Positions 38,996 to 48,083 of a stretch of DNA of 64,000 nt are shown here, in pieces; position 1 is the first letter of the stretch; each line of letters begins with the position of its first letter. The DNA is taken from contig NC_018309.1 of the NCBI RefSeq assembly GCF_000234665.1, forward strand, positions 384,454 to 448,453, written 5' to 3'. The position numbers and the translations under genes are program-made. Origin of the DNA: Leishmania mexicana MHOM/GT/2001/U1103 (taxonomy: Eukaryota; Euglenozoa; Kinetoplastea; Trypanosomatida; Trypanosomatidae). Under the pieces are notes generated by a model. The model saw nothing but the letters and a program-made list of their open reading frames with translations, searched no databases and was not told where the DNA came from.

Positions 38996-41563
38996 TCACA
39001 AGTTGCCCGAGGGCGGCAACTGCAGCGGCACAGACAAAGTTGGCGACACAGAAGTCGGCTGAGGCGGCGCCGCCTGTGCCGCTAAGTCGTTCAGTATCTG
39101 CACCCGTTGATGCAGCCGCTGGATCTCGAGCTGCGCCTTGCTCAACTCAGCTTGTGCCTCCTGCTGCGCGAGTGCTGCTGCCTTCTTCAGCTCTCGTATC
39201 GTGGCCTCTTGGCGCTGCAGCACGCGCGTCTGGTCATGCGTTTGGCGCTGCAGTTCGCGATGGCGACGGCGCAGCTCGACAACCTCAGCGTGCAGGAGCT
39301 GCAGCTCCACCGCATCTGCAGAGAGTGACACCGTTGAGGTGTGCGAGACTGCTGCCGCGCCACTGCCGGCGGTGACATCAAGGTGCGCCACGGCAGCTCC
39401 AGTGTTCTCGGCACTCTTGTCAACGACAGGCCCCGGCTGCCGTTGATGGCCCCGACCCTGGTAAAGCCGGTATCCCACCGTCGATGTTTCCGCTCGGCTG
39501 CTGCTGCTGGAGGTGCTCGGGGCGTCCTGTGGTGCTTCCACAGTTGCCGCTCTCGGTGGCGTGGGCGGCGCTGAGGACGGAGCCATCCGTGTCGTCGGCT
39601 GCTGCGCCGCTGGCGGCGATGGGGCACCCCCGCCACTCAAGACGCTGGCGTCCACACCGATGGAAGTATCGCGGGTCCATCGAGGCGGTGGCGTGAGAAA
39701 GATGGCACGGGGGGCGTCTGCATCTGCGGCCATCGCCACAGCCGTGTGTGCGTCGCCGCCGTTGCGTGAGTGGCCAGAGGGAGGCGGGCTGTGACCGCTA
39801 CCTGCTGTGTTCGGCGTTGGCGACGCGGCAGCGCGCTTCGCATAAAGGCCTGGCGCCAACGCTGGCACCTCCAGCATCTCGCCCAGGCGAGCACCGCGCT
39901 GTTGGAGCGCTGCGGCGAGCACAGTAAGCTCGCCGCCACGCAAGTGAACGGTACACGGTTGCGGTGCCTTCTCCACCGCAGCGCGGGCGTCTGCGGGGGA
40001 GAAGAGAGAGAACATCGACGTGGTGGCCGGCGCCGACGACGATGGCGCGGTGCACTGCCAGCGGTCGGCGAGGGAGGTGAGAAGGGCATCCATGGCACGT
40101 TGTGCAGCGGCCAGGCTCGGAAAGCCGACTGCACTCGCCGAAGGAGAGGGTCCCCGGAGCGCGGCACTCAGCGTGCGGGAGGCGTAGTTCAAGCGAAACT
40201 GCACAGACGACACCACAGACCTGTCGTCGTTCCCCACGGCCGTCCTCATTGACCTCGCGAGCTCATCCGCCAGCGATCCGTTCACCAAGAATGGGTTGCC
40301 GCTGATATCGAGGCACCGCAAGCGGGCCAGTGCCGGGGCACACGTGACGGCGGCAGCGGAGGAAGGGGAAGGGGAGGAAGGCCAGGGTATCGGAGTGAAG
40401 AGCCGGCGAACATCACGAGTGTCTTCGATGTAGTTGTGCGACAGGTCCAGGTGCGTCAGAGCCGTGCACCACGGGCGCAGAAAAAGGTGCGTTGACGAGC
40501 CCGTTCCACCCTGCGCAGCGGCCCTTTCAGCGTCTGCCGACCCTACCCACACCATCCCCGACAGAGAACGCCCACGCAGGCGGTTGTGCGAAAGGATGAG
40601 CACGACGCCGACCTTGTTGCTGTCTATGTTGCCAGAGCCTGACTTGGCACCAGGCAACAGTGGAGAGGCATCCGCCGCGGCAGATGCTGCTACCGGTTGA
40701 GAGGATGCATGCGCCCCAGTGGCGGCCGACGCGCCGGCGCTAAGCGACGGACGCGCCGCGAGGCTGCGAGCACGTCCCAGAGACCGGCCCGAGGGCTGCT
40801 GCTGTGTTTCTGTACCCACCGAGGACTGGAGGCTGATGGGGATAGACGCGGTGGGGATGGGTGTATGGCTTTCGTTGTCGCCACCGTCGACGCTCTCAAA
40901 GATGAGTTCGACGTCTTCCTTCGCCGCCGTGCCACCAGCCATCAGCTGTGCAGCTAGGGCGGCACCTTCCAAGGCGGATGCCCCCATGTGCGAGAGCTCG
41001 GCTGCGCTCTCCGAGGCCACTTTATGAAGAACATTATAGGCGGTCGGGCTATTCCCAGAGGCAGCTTCCCAAGACGGCGCCACGAGCATCAGCGGAAGCC
41101 CCTGCAGCGACTCAATGGAGTTGTAGGAGAGGTCCACGTACGTCAATCGCCTGCACGTCTGCATGCCATCCACTGAGGTGAGCGCGTTGTGCGTGGCGAT
41201 AAGAACGGTCAGCGTATCCGCTGCGCCGCACAGCCCCACCAAGCTGCACAACTGATTGTGGTTGACCAGGAGATGTGTGAGGGAGGTGAAGGGGCGCAGG
41301 GCGCTGCTCTCCTCCTCAAGCGACAAGTGCGACGCACCGGCCGATGCCGTGCCTAAAGACGAAGACACAGCCGTATCGGTATCAGCAGCAACACGAACGT
41401 CGCCTTGGTTGGAGTGCGCGAAGGGCCTCTGCAGGTTACGGAGATGGTTGTGGCTGAGGTTCAGCTTCACCGTGGTGGGGATTTCGGCCGCCTTGAGGCC
41501 ATAGGTGCGCGAGTGCACCTCCCCCAGCTCGTAGATGTTGCGCCGTTCGAGTGAGACATGCAT
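38996..41563 (-). CDS. Leucine-rich repeat / coiled-coil protein
   Basis: 855 residues from the ATG at 41563. The frame remains open to 42148, but the extra 195 residues (Ser/Pro/His-rich, ending in a translated pyrimidine tract) look like leader, whereas the LRR domain starts right after this methionine. SDS22-type LRRs are interspersed through about residues 20-420: VKLNLSHNHLRNL, LTHLLVNHNQLCSL, LTVLIATHNALTSV, LTYVDLSYNSIESL, then ILSHNRL, LTHLDLSHNYIED and LRCLDISGNPFLV. They are separated by long low-complexity inserts. The C-terminal region (about 760-840) is a strong coiled coil (VVELRRRHRELQRQ...). Such LRR-coiled-coil proteins are common in trypanosomatid flagella and cytoskeleton; no specific function is claimed. 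Confidence 0.82.
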   Translation of the reverse strand: MHVSLERRNIYELGEVHSRTYGLKAAEIPTTVKLNLSHNHLRNLQRPFAHSNQGDVRVAADTDTAVSSSLGTASAGASHLSLEEESSALRPFTSLTHLLVNHNQLCSLVGLCGAADTLTVLIATHNALTSVDGMQTCRRLTYVDLSYNSIESLQGLPLMLVAPSWEAASGNSPTAYNVLHKVASESAAELSHMGASALEGAALAAQLMAGGTAAKEDVELIFESVDGGDNESHTPIPTASIPISLQSSVGTETQQQPSGRSLGRARSLAARPSLSAGASAATGAHASSQPVAASAAADASPLLPGAKSGSGNIDSNKVGVVLILSHNRLRGRSLSGMVWVGSADAERAAAQGGTGSSTHLFLRPWCTALTHLDLSHNYIEDTRDVRRLFTPIPWPSSPSPSSAAAVTCAPALARLRCLDISGNPFLVNGSLADELARSMRTAVGNDDRSVVSSVQFRLNYASRTLSAALRGPSPSASAVGFPSLAAAQRAMDALLTSLADRWQCTAPSSSAPATTSMFSLFSPADARAAVEKAPQPCTVHLRGGELTVLAAALQQRGARLGEMLEVPALAPGLYAKRAAASPTPNTAGSGHSPPPSGHSRNGGDAHTAVAMAADADAPRAIFLTPPPRWTRDTSIGVDASVLSGGGAPSPPAAQQPTTRMAPSSAPPTPPRAATVEAPQDAPSTSSSSSRAETSTVGYRLYQGRGHQRQPGPVVDKSAENTGAAVAHLDVTAGSGAAAVSHTSTVSLSADAVELQLLHAEVVELRRRHRELQRQTHDQTRVLQRQEATIRELKKAAALAQQEAQAELSKAQLEIQRLHQRVQILNDLAAQAAPPQPTSVSPTLSVPLQLPPSGNL

Positions 41564-42464
41564 GGCGCTGATGATGCCGCCGCTGGGTCGATACAGCGAG
41601 GAGAGGAGGGGGGAGAGAGGAAAGGGAAGCCACAAGAGAACTGAGCGCGAGAGCAGCTGTCTGGCAATGCTCAGCAGAGGGTGGGTGAAGGGTATGGGGC
41701 AGTGTTGGTGGAACGCGCAGGACAGGACAGCATGTATGCTCGCACAAGTACACGAGTCTGTGATTGGCGTAACGTGGAGGGGTGGGTAGCCGTGAGGTGG
41801 TGATGGGAACCGCTGGCAACAGCAGGGAGAGGGAGATCGAGTGAGCGCCTGTGTGCCGGGCTTGCCGAGCGTGGAGGGGGTGGAAGGCAGAGGCACAGCA
41901 CACAACGCAGCCACCTCACGTCTTTTACGCGCTACGTTGGATGATAAAAGGCGGGGTAGAGCGGTGGAGGGGGAGTGGTGACGGTGGTGGTGATGCCGGG
42001 AATGGAAAGGGGTACAAGGAGAGAGGAAAGGCCCTGCACTGTACGCGGCTGGCATCTCGGGGGGCGGCGCGTCTGCGCCACTTGAAGACGTGCGAACGGG
42101 TGTGTTGAAGTCACTGTGTAGTCTCCGCAAAACGATGTGGGCGCTCATCTAAACGTGTGGATGTGTTCACTTCGGGGTTGCCGAGGAGGGCAGTAAGCAG
42201 ACGAGGGGCGGCACAGGCAGGGGTGGTGGCGGCAGGCCACTGGCGCAGCACGCACGCACGCTGTAGGCGTCTATGCCAGCCTCGTACTAGAAGATGAATG
42301 GAGGAGGAGAGGGGTGGGGTGGGGGGAGAGTACGGACACAAAGTGATACGTATACTGGAACACACCGATGCAAGGGCGCCGACGGTGTCTGCCGAGCCTT
42401 CGCTGCAGATGCCACGTACACCCAGTGCACACACACGGACAGACTGCGCTCTGTGCATGCGTTC
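41564..42464 (-). other. Intergenic/leader region of LRR protein gene
   Basis: About 900 bp, mostly pyrimidine-rich in minus sense (e.g. reverse complement of 41600-41640), consistent with a 5' leader and splice acceptor for the LRR gene and the 3' UTR of the next one. The open frame through it is discussed under rejected items. Confidence 0.5.
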
Positions 42465-42959
42465 TTAGTCCTTGCCCACCGTTTCTCCATCCAGGGCGGT
42501 CTGCGCTGACGCGTCTCCACCGTGTCCGTTCCGCGCCGCTAAGCGTCGGTTACGACGACGGCGCATCTTCTCCTGCTCCGTCAGCTGCTGCGCCGCCTGC
42601 GCCACCTCATCCATGGTCGGTCGGTACCATGAACGGCGGTTACCCTGGTGTATCGCATTGCCACCCACATCGTCATCGCTGCTGCAACTGCCATCGGACG
42701 AGCTGCTGCTTGATGTGACGTAGTCGTTGCTGTCCACGGCGCGATACTCGGAGGCGTAGCGGACGCGGCTATGGGCACGATCGATGCAGCGGGAGATGGC
42801 CCACATAGCCAGGAGAGTTGGAACGCCGAGGACGAGGAGAATCATCAAGATGTCCTCGTCCTCCTCGACGAGGGCGCGGGAGATGGCCTTGAGGCCCTGG
42901 ATGGTGCCATCGCCGTACCCCGAGGCCATGTCCACCAGGTGCTCAGCAAAGCGTGACAT
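42465..42959 (-). CDS. Small single-TM protein
   Basis: 164 residues. A short N-terminal segment with an amphipathic look (MSRFAEHLVDMASGYG) leads to an acidic patch EEDED and one hydrophobic helix at about 38-56 (ILMILLVLGVPTLLAMWAI). A hydrophilic C-terminal domain follows, with a Ser/Asp run (SSSSSSDGSCSSDDD) that looks like casein-kinase-2 target sequence and a basic RRRRNRR stretch. It is probably membrane-anchored with the tail in the cytosol. No family is recognised. The start is the only ATG before the TM helix. Confidence 0.7.
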   Translation of the reverse strand: MSRFAEHLVDMASGYGDGTIQGLKAISRALVEEDEDILMILLVLGVPTLLAMWAISRCIDRAHSRVRYASEYRAVDSNDYVTSSSSSSDGSCSSDDDVGGNAIHQGNRRSWYRPTMDEVAQAAQQLTEQEKMRRRRNRRLAARNGHGGDASAQTALDGETVGKD

Positions 42960-43833
42960 CCAGCTATGTGCGTAGCTACGCCGAGCAAGTGAGAAGTAAG
43001 AGAGAAGAGGGGATGGGATGGGGTGAAGAGGGCGCCACGACGGGGTACGTGAGTGTCTGCCGCCTGTGCGCCAGCCCTGCGTGCTCGCTCATGTTTGTAT
43101 GCGTGTGCGCGTGTGGACCAGGTAGAGGATACAGACAGTAGGGAGCGATAGGAGCGTGTGCGTGGTGGGGCCTTTGAGAGGTCGTCCTTTCAGCTGAGCA
43201 CCCATACACGGCTCCAGCAGCGGCCGTGCCGCGATGGAGGGGACCAGTGGAGCGGCTTACTCCCCCTCCCCCACGCCCCACCAGCAACCCTCTCGTGAGT
43301 GGAGGTGGCTCTGTGGTGAACGTCATCCGCTAGCTACTGAGATGGCGCAAGGAGGAGGGTGTGACAGGGAGCAGCGACTCACTGCAGCAGGAACGGATGT
43401 GGAGATGGGGGATAGCCACAGTCGCCTCTTGGGGAGTATGTGTACATGGGAATGTTCGTGTCTGCGTGTCTGTGCGTCCAAGGATGTGTGCAGTGGCAGT
43501 GATCGAGGTCACGCTGGTCCCCTCCCTTCACCCCCCCCCTGCAGCGACAAGAGAGTGAGTGAGGCGATGGTGGAGACACCACCATACGCTCGTTAAAAAT
43601 TAAAACACAGGAACTCACGAGGAAAATCGGGGGAGGAGGAGGGGGGTGGCGGAGGCCATTTCCCGGGGTGGATGCTCGTGGCCGGAGGGGGCCAGCGTGG
43701 CAGACGTGCACCGTTGCTTCCGCACGAAGCTCGGAAGAAGCAACGACACCAGCATAACGGGCCGTTCGTTATGCGTTTGCGCTGCGCTCTCCCCCTCTCC
43801 CTCCCCCTTCTCGCACCGTCTCCGGACGTCGCC
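42960..43833. other. Intergenic between small TM protein and elongase
   Basis: 874 bp, no gene seen. It includes a G-rich run (43631-43644), a C9 run at about 43531-43539, and pyrimidine-rich sequence in minus sense suitable for splicing of the small TM protein mRNA. Confidence 0.5.
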
Positions 43834-44583
43834 CTACGCCTTCGTCTTGCGCTTCGACTTTCGCATGCTCTTTCGGTAGAACTGCATGAAGAGGTACAGC
43901 AGGGTCAAGTGGTAGCACAGCTGCAGCACTGCCCACTGTTTCGGGATTGGCGAGTGCGCCACGACGGCCAGCACCGCGTGCAGGATACAAAGCGAAAATT
44001 GGATCATCTGCACCTGCGTCAGATACTTCTTGAGCGGGTTCGTGTAGCCGAGAGAGGTGTACAGGTAGTGGAAGTACATGAGAGCGTGGACGGTGGAGTT
44101 AATCCACGCGCCGAAGAAGGCGGTGCCGTTCGCGACGCCGTGATGCAACAGCAGGCCCCAGATGAAGCCGATCGTCAAGTGGTGGTAGATGTGCAGGAAG
44201 GACAGCTGCTCGTCCTTCTTGCGCAACACGATGAAGTACGTGTCGAACATGTCGAGAAACTTTGTGACGTAGTGAACAAAGATCCAGCACTCGATGGTGC
44301 CGGTGAAGCGCCCGTTCAAGTTGAAGACACCGTAGACGAGGAACTGACCGAGGTTGATCGCCATTGCCAACGACAGCGCCACCTGTACCGTGTTGTACAG
44401 CATCATGGGGTATTTTAGCACGTACGCCGTGCGCCCCTCCATAAACTTGTAGAGAAAGAGGATGACGACGAGGTAGCTAGTGTGGCACCCAATCAACACG
44501 GGGTAGCTCACGAAGGCGTTGAACTCTGGGTAGAAGCAGAGGGACCCCTTCCCGATGCACTGCACGGCGTCGGCGAACTTCAT
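43834..44583 (-). CDS. ELO-family very-long-chain/PUFA fatty acid elongase (3-ketoacyl-CoA synthase)
   Basis: 249 residues, about seven hydrophobic helices. Catalytic motifs are present in order: KFLDMFDT at 108-115 (family KxxExxDT, with Asp in place of the usual Glu), HIYHH at 131-135 (HxxHH) and the NSTVHALMYFHYLY region. ELO proteins are ER membrane enzymes that condense malonyl-CoA with acyl-CoA in the first elongation step. The C-terminus RKSMRKSKRKTKA is basic, in line with an ER retrieval signal (dilysine-like). Trypanosomatids use ELO paralogues both for de novo fatty acid synthesis and for PUFA elongation; the KxxD variant and length look closer to PUFA-type elongases, but this is inference. 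Confidence 0.92.
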   Translation of the reverse strand: MKFADAVQCIGKGSLCFYPEFNAFVSYPVLIGCHTSYLVVILFLYKFMEGRTAYVLKYPMMLYNTVQVALSLAMAINLGQFLVYGVFNLNGRFTGTIECWIFVHYVTKFLDMFDTYFIVLRKKDEQLSFLHIYHHLTIGFIWGLLLHHGVANGTAFFGAWINSTVHALMYFHYLYTSLGYTNPLKKYLTQVQMIQFSLCILHAVLAVVAHSPIPKQWAVLQLCYHLTLLYLFMQFYRKSMRKSKRKTKA

Positions 44584-45177
44584 CTTCTCGACAGAGCACT
44601 GATATACAGAGAAAGGGGGAGGAGGAGGAGGGGGGGGGACGTCTTGCGTGCTTGTGCGTGTGTTCCAGTCGGCTTGTAGGATGGGGGTGGGGACAACGAG
44701 TATTGGGTGCCGCTGCCGTGTGATGGACGTGTATGCAGACTTGTGTGTGGGGAGGGAGCGAGAGAGAAGTGATGAGGGCTATACATGGCGCGTAAGGAGT
44801 GGGTGCTGCTGCTGCGTTCTCTCTCCAGGGGCATCGGGGACTTTGGCGATGTGTACACGCGAGTGCATGAATGCAAACAGCCGTATGCACACATACACGT
44901 GCGAGTGGGCCGCAACGCCGCGCCGAAGCGGCGGGGAGCAGGGATGCAGATGTTCATATTTGGGCAATACATGCTGAAGTCCACCACACACACATACACG
45001 TAGAGAATAGGGGTTGGGGCAGAGGATGTTCGGGGGAGCAGGTGGCCCTCCGTACAGCCGCACACAATTGGATCGCCCCTCCCCCCGCCTCTACACATCC
45101 TCAGCACATACACGCGCAACGATGAAACATCATTACACATCCACACCTGCCCATGCCCCACCAGAGATGTACGGGCT
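44584..45177. other. Intergenic upstream of elongase gene
   Basis: 594 bp. In minus sense a T/C-rich tract (reverse complement of 44605-44640) lies just before the elongase ATG and could be the splice acceptor region. No gene. Confidence 0.5.
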
Positions 45178-46749
45178 TCAGTACTTCATACCGCTCCCAG
45201 TGCCCCACGACTCCTCCCAGCATTTTGGCTTCCACCGCTGAGACACTGGTGGCGGCTGGAATGGGGCATGATCACGCTTGATGGGCTCGCGCCCTTCGCG
45301 GATGTCCCCCAGGTCCGTGAGCCCCAGCTCCTTTCGGATTGCGAGCCGCTCGTCCTCTAACTGGTCCGACTCGATACGCATACGCTCCAGCTCCGGTGTC
45401 GTGAGGTCGGGGACGGCGTCGTGGTACGGAATGCCCAAGTCAGTGCGCTCCCAGTAGTGGTTCATCGGGTCGCCGTCTGGCGTGTTCGGGTCTGTCGTCC
45501 CCTCTGGCGGCTTGCCGTGCGGTGGCTGCTGCTTGTTCATGCGCACCTGCCGCTTGTACTCCAGCTCCTGCCACTCCATGTTACGGAAAAGGTGGCCCAT
45601 CTCCGTTCGCATCACCTGGGTTTCTTCCTCGTTGTAGAAGAGGTCGCCACGGGCGAAGCCCAGCGTCCACGTCGCGCCCTTCTGCTTCTGACGCGCCGAC
45701 ATCTCCTCACCGGGCTTGCGCTCCGTCTCACGCAGCGGCTTCGCAGCGCGAAGGGCGTCGCCGTACACCTGGTCTTCATCCAGCTCTTGAAAGGTCTGCG
45801 AGGCGCGGTTCATGTGTGCCATCAGCCGCATCAGCGCGTCCTCGACCTCCTCGTCTTCCAGCACCATCGCGCCGAAGAACTGCTTCTTGTAGTCGCGGAG
45901 ATGTTCCTCCTCGGCCACGCTCGGCGGGTCACCGCGGTGGCCACGCATCCATCGCTCCCACAGCCGCTCATCCGTCGCGAGCGCGCCGTACGGTTGATGC
46001 TTCTTATTGGAGTCCTTGCGGTACATGCGGCGCTGCTCCTCACGCCCCTTCAGGAATTGCCACGTCACGGTGAACTTGTTGCCGAAGCGGTCCTTGGCGA
46101 TGAGGAGTTCCTGCGTGAAGAAGTAGCGGATATAGTTCCAGTACGCGTACTCCCACCAGTGGATAATGCGGTTATCTGCGAGGCCGGCGAAGGTGTGCTG
46201 CAGCCGCACCGTTTTGTCGCCAAAGGCGTCGACAGAGCGAACGTAGCGGCTCTTGTCCTTCGCGATCTCATCTCGCATGCGCTGCGCTGCCGCCGGGCCG
46301 CCGAGCTGTGCCGCCTCGGAGATAAGCGCCTCTATGCGCGCCTCCACCTTCAGCTTCTCCTCTTCCACGGCCAGCTGCCGCTTCGCCTTCTCTGCGAGGA
46401 TCTCCTTCTCCTTCACTGCGAACGCGATGGCGTCCTCCTGCCGACGCCGCAGGTACACCAGCTTGCTCGTCAAGTCGTCCTTTTCATCCGCCATACTCTT
46501 GATGTTCGAGAGGATGCTGGCGTTCGTTAGACGGTGGCGTGCCGACATGTGCATGGCGGTGGCATAGCACGCCGAGAGGCGAGGCGGACACGAGAGAGAG
46601 GAAGAAGAGGCGATGAGAGAGGTGCTCCCGCCGCCCTGCATTGATGGTGTGAGGGACGTCATGACGCACAGACTGGTGTCACGGTAGCGGCGGCAAATCG
46701 CGCCATTGTCGTTTCCGCGGGCCGCGCCGCGCAGTGCTGATCGACGCAT
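45178..46749 (-). CDS. NDUFA12/B17.2-like mitochondrial protein, enlarged
   Basis: 523 residues from the ATG at 46749, where MRRSALRGAARG begins a basic, Arg-rich presequence; the frame opens further upstream at 47169 but that part looks like leader. After a coiled-coil segment (about 80-150, KEKEILAEKAKRQLAVEEEKL), residues about 185-270 match the NDUFA12/NDUFAF2 family pattern: LLIAKDRFGNKF for the usual V-G-x-D-x-x-G-N-x-Y, then RRMYRK, and WERWMRGHRGDPPS for the canonical W-H-x-W-L-H-x-x-x-x-D-x-P-P. NDUFA12 is an accessory subunit of complex I, NDUFAF2 its assembly factor. The human protein has about 145 residues, so most of this one is lineage-specific extension, and the C-terminal 200 residues are unlike anything I recognise. 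In minus sense an AG acceptor touches the ATG. Confidence 0.65.
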   Translation of the reverse strand: MRRSALRGAARGNDNGAICRRYRDTSLCVMTSLTPSMQGGGSTSLIASSSSLSCPPRLSACYATAMHMSARHRLTNASILSNIKSMADEKDDLTSKLVYLRRRQEDAIAFAVKEKEILAEKAKRQLAVEEEKLKVEARIEALISEAAQLGGPAAAQRMRDEIAKDKSRYVRSVDAFGDKTVRLQHTFAGLADNRIIHWWEYAYWNYIRYFFTQELLIAKDRFGNKFTVTWQFLKGREEQRRMYRKDSNKKHQPYGALATDERLWERWMRGHRGDPPSVAEEEHLRDYKKQFFGAMVLEDEEVEDALMRLMAHMNRASQTFQELDEDQVYGDALRAAKPLRETERKPGEEMSARQKQKGATWTLGFARGDLFYNEEETQVMRTEMGHLFRNMEWQELEYKRQVRMNKQQPPHGKPPEGTTDPNTPDGDPMNHYWERTDLGIPYHDAVPDLTTPELERMRIESDQLEDERLAIRKELGLTDLGDIREGREPIKRDHAPFQPPPVSQRWKPKCWEESWGTGSGMKY

Positions 46750-48083
46750 CTGCAAGGAAGTAAGAGAGGCTGATACAGAGGGAATGATGTCTCTGCGGTC
46801 GGAGAGCCGGACGCACACTACAACGCAAATCAGCAAGAAACAGTAACAGCTGGAGCGAAGAGGGCAAACCGCGAACACACACACACACACACACACACGC
46901 AAGCACACTGTGATGGCGTGCACCACAATGTGCGCTGTGCGACAGGAAAACAGGACGCTGATGCCAGGCCGCACCGCTTTCGAGAAAAGGACGAATACCA
47001 GGGCGGAAGGTAAAAAGAGGGAAGGGGCCATCACGCGCGGCGGTGTTGTTGTGCGTGCCCATAGCAATATCGGTGTGCGTACCAGTGAGAAGATAGATGT
47101 ATGGGGACATGTGAAGAAGGGGGCAGAGATGGACGGAGAGTGGTGATGGTAGTGGTGGTCAACAATCATAGCAAGCGGCCACAGAGAGAGGGAGGGGTGG
47201 CTGAAAGCGAAAGGTCCCCACCCCCTCTCCCATCTGACCCAAAAGGCATTCGTTCATCACAAGCCAAACACACAAACATACATATATACATATATGCATA
47301 CATACGTGCCTATGCGTGCCTGTGTGGGCCTCGATTGATCACCTTCAAACATTTTGTTTTTGTTGGCGCCTGTCGTTGCATACGGGAATTGGAGGCGACA
47401 CATCGCCTTTACAGAAGCAAGCAGACGCACACACGTGCGTGCGGTCAAGCAGTGATCCGACGAGCAACATATTGGAGGAGGATGCTCTCACTCGTACGCC
47501 AAACAAGCGCATATGTATGTGTGGCATGTCGTCACTCTCTCGCTCCGTTGCTCGTCACCTCACTAACACACACACACACACACACACACACGAGGCGAGA
47601 GAGAGAAAGAGGTGTGCGTGTGCGTGCATGTGTAGAGTCTGAGGAGTACAGGAGGATGATGCTGGCAGAGTGATCGGGTGTGTCAGCAAAGTCACAACGA
47701 CAAGGCCACGATGACAACGAATAGTACAGGGCAAACATGCAAGCGAAGGAAGAAGAAAACAAAACCATATAAGGCCGTCCACACACACACACACACGTGT
47801 ATATTATACGCTTGTATATGTACATGTACAGTGGTGTGGTGGGTGTGCTAGTAGCGAAGAGATGGAGCAAGAGGAAGGCGGATGGGGGAGTGAAAAGACG
47901 GCGAATCAGGCATCGCTACACCCAGGCACAAACACGTCAACGCACACAGCGAGGGGTAAGGCTAGAAAACAGAATACGACAACTCGGCAACCACGACAGG
48001 GACAATGTTCAGGAGAAGCGGCAGCAACACCAGCGGCCCTCACTACATCATCGTTTCCTTTGGGTATGCCTTGACGCGCGGGG
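46750..48083. other. Intergenic upstream of NDUFA12-like gene
   Basis: 1.33 kb without a convincing gene. It contains (CA)n arrays at about 46877-46899, 47564-47591 and 47780-47796, and short TA-rich motifs at about 47279-47296. The pyrimidine tract in minus sense directly upstream of 46749 ends in AG touching the start codon (plus-strand CT at 46750-46751). Confidence 0.5.

Noticed and set aside
41564..42148. 195-residue N-terminal extension of the LRR protein
   Set aside because: His/Ser/Pro-rich and includes a translated pyrimidine tract that is more likely the splice-acceptor region; the LRR domain starts right after the internal ATG.
46750..47169. 140-residue N-terminal extension of the NDUFA12-like protein
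   Set aside because: Contains translated CA repeat and pyrimidine tracts; the internal ATG at 46749 starts a good presequence right after an AG acceptor.
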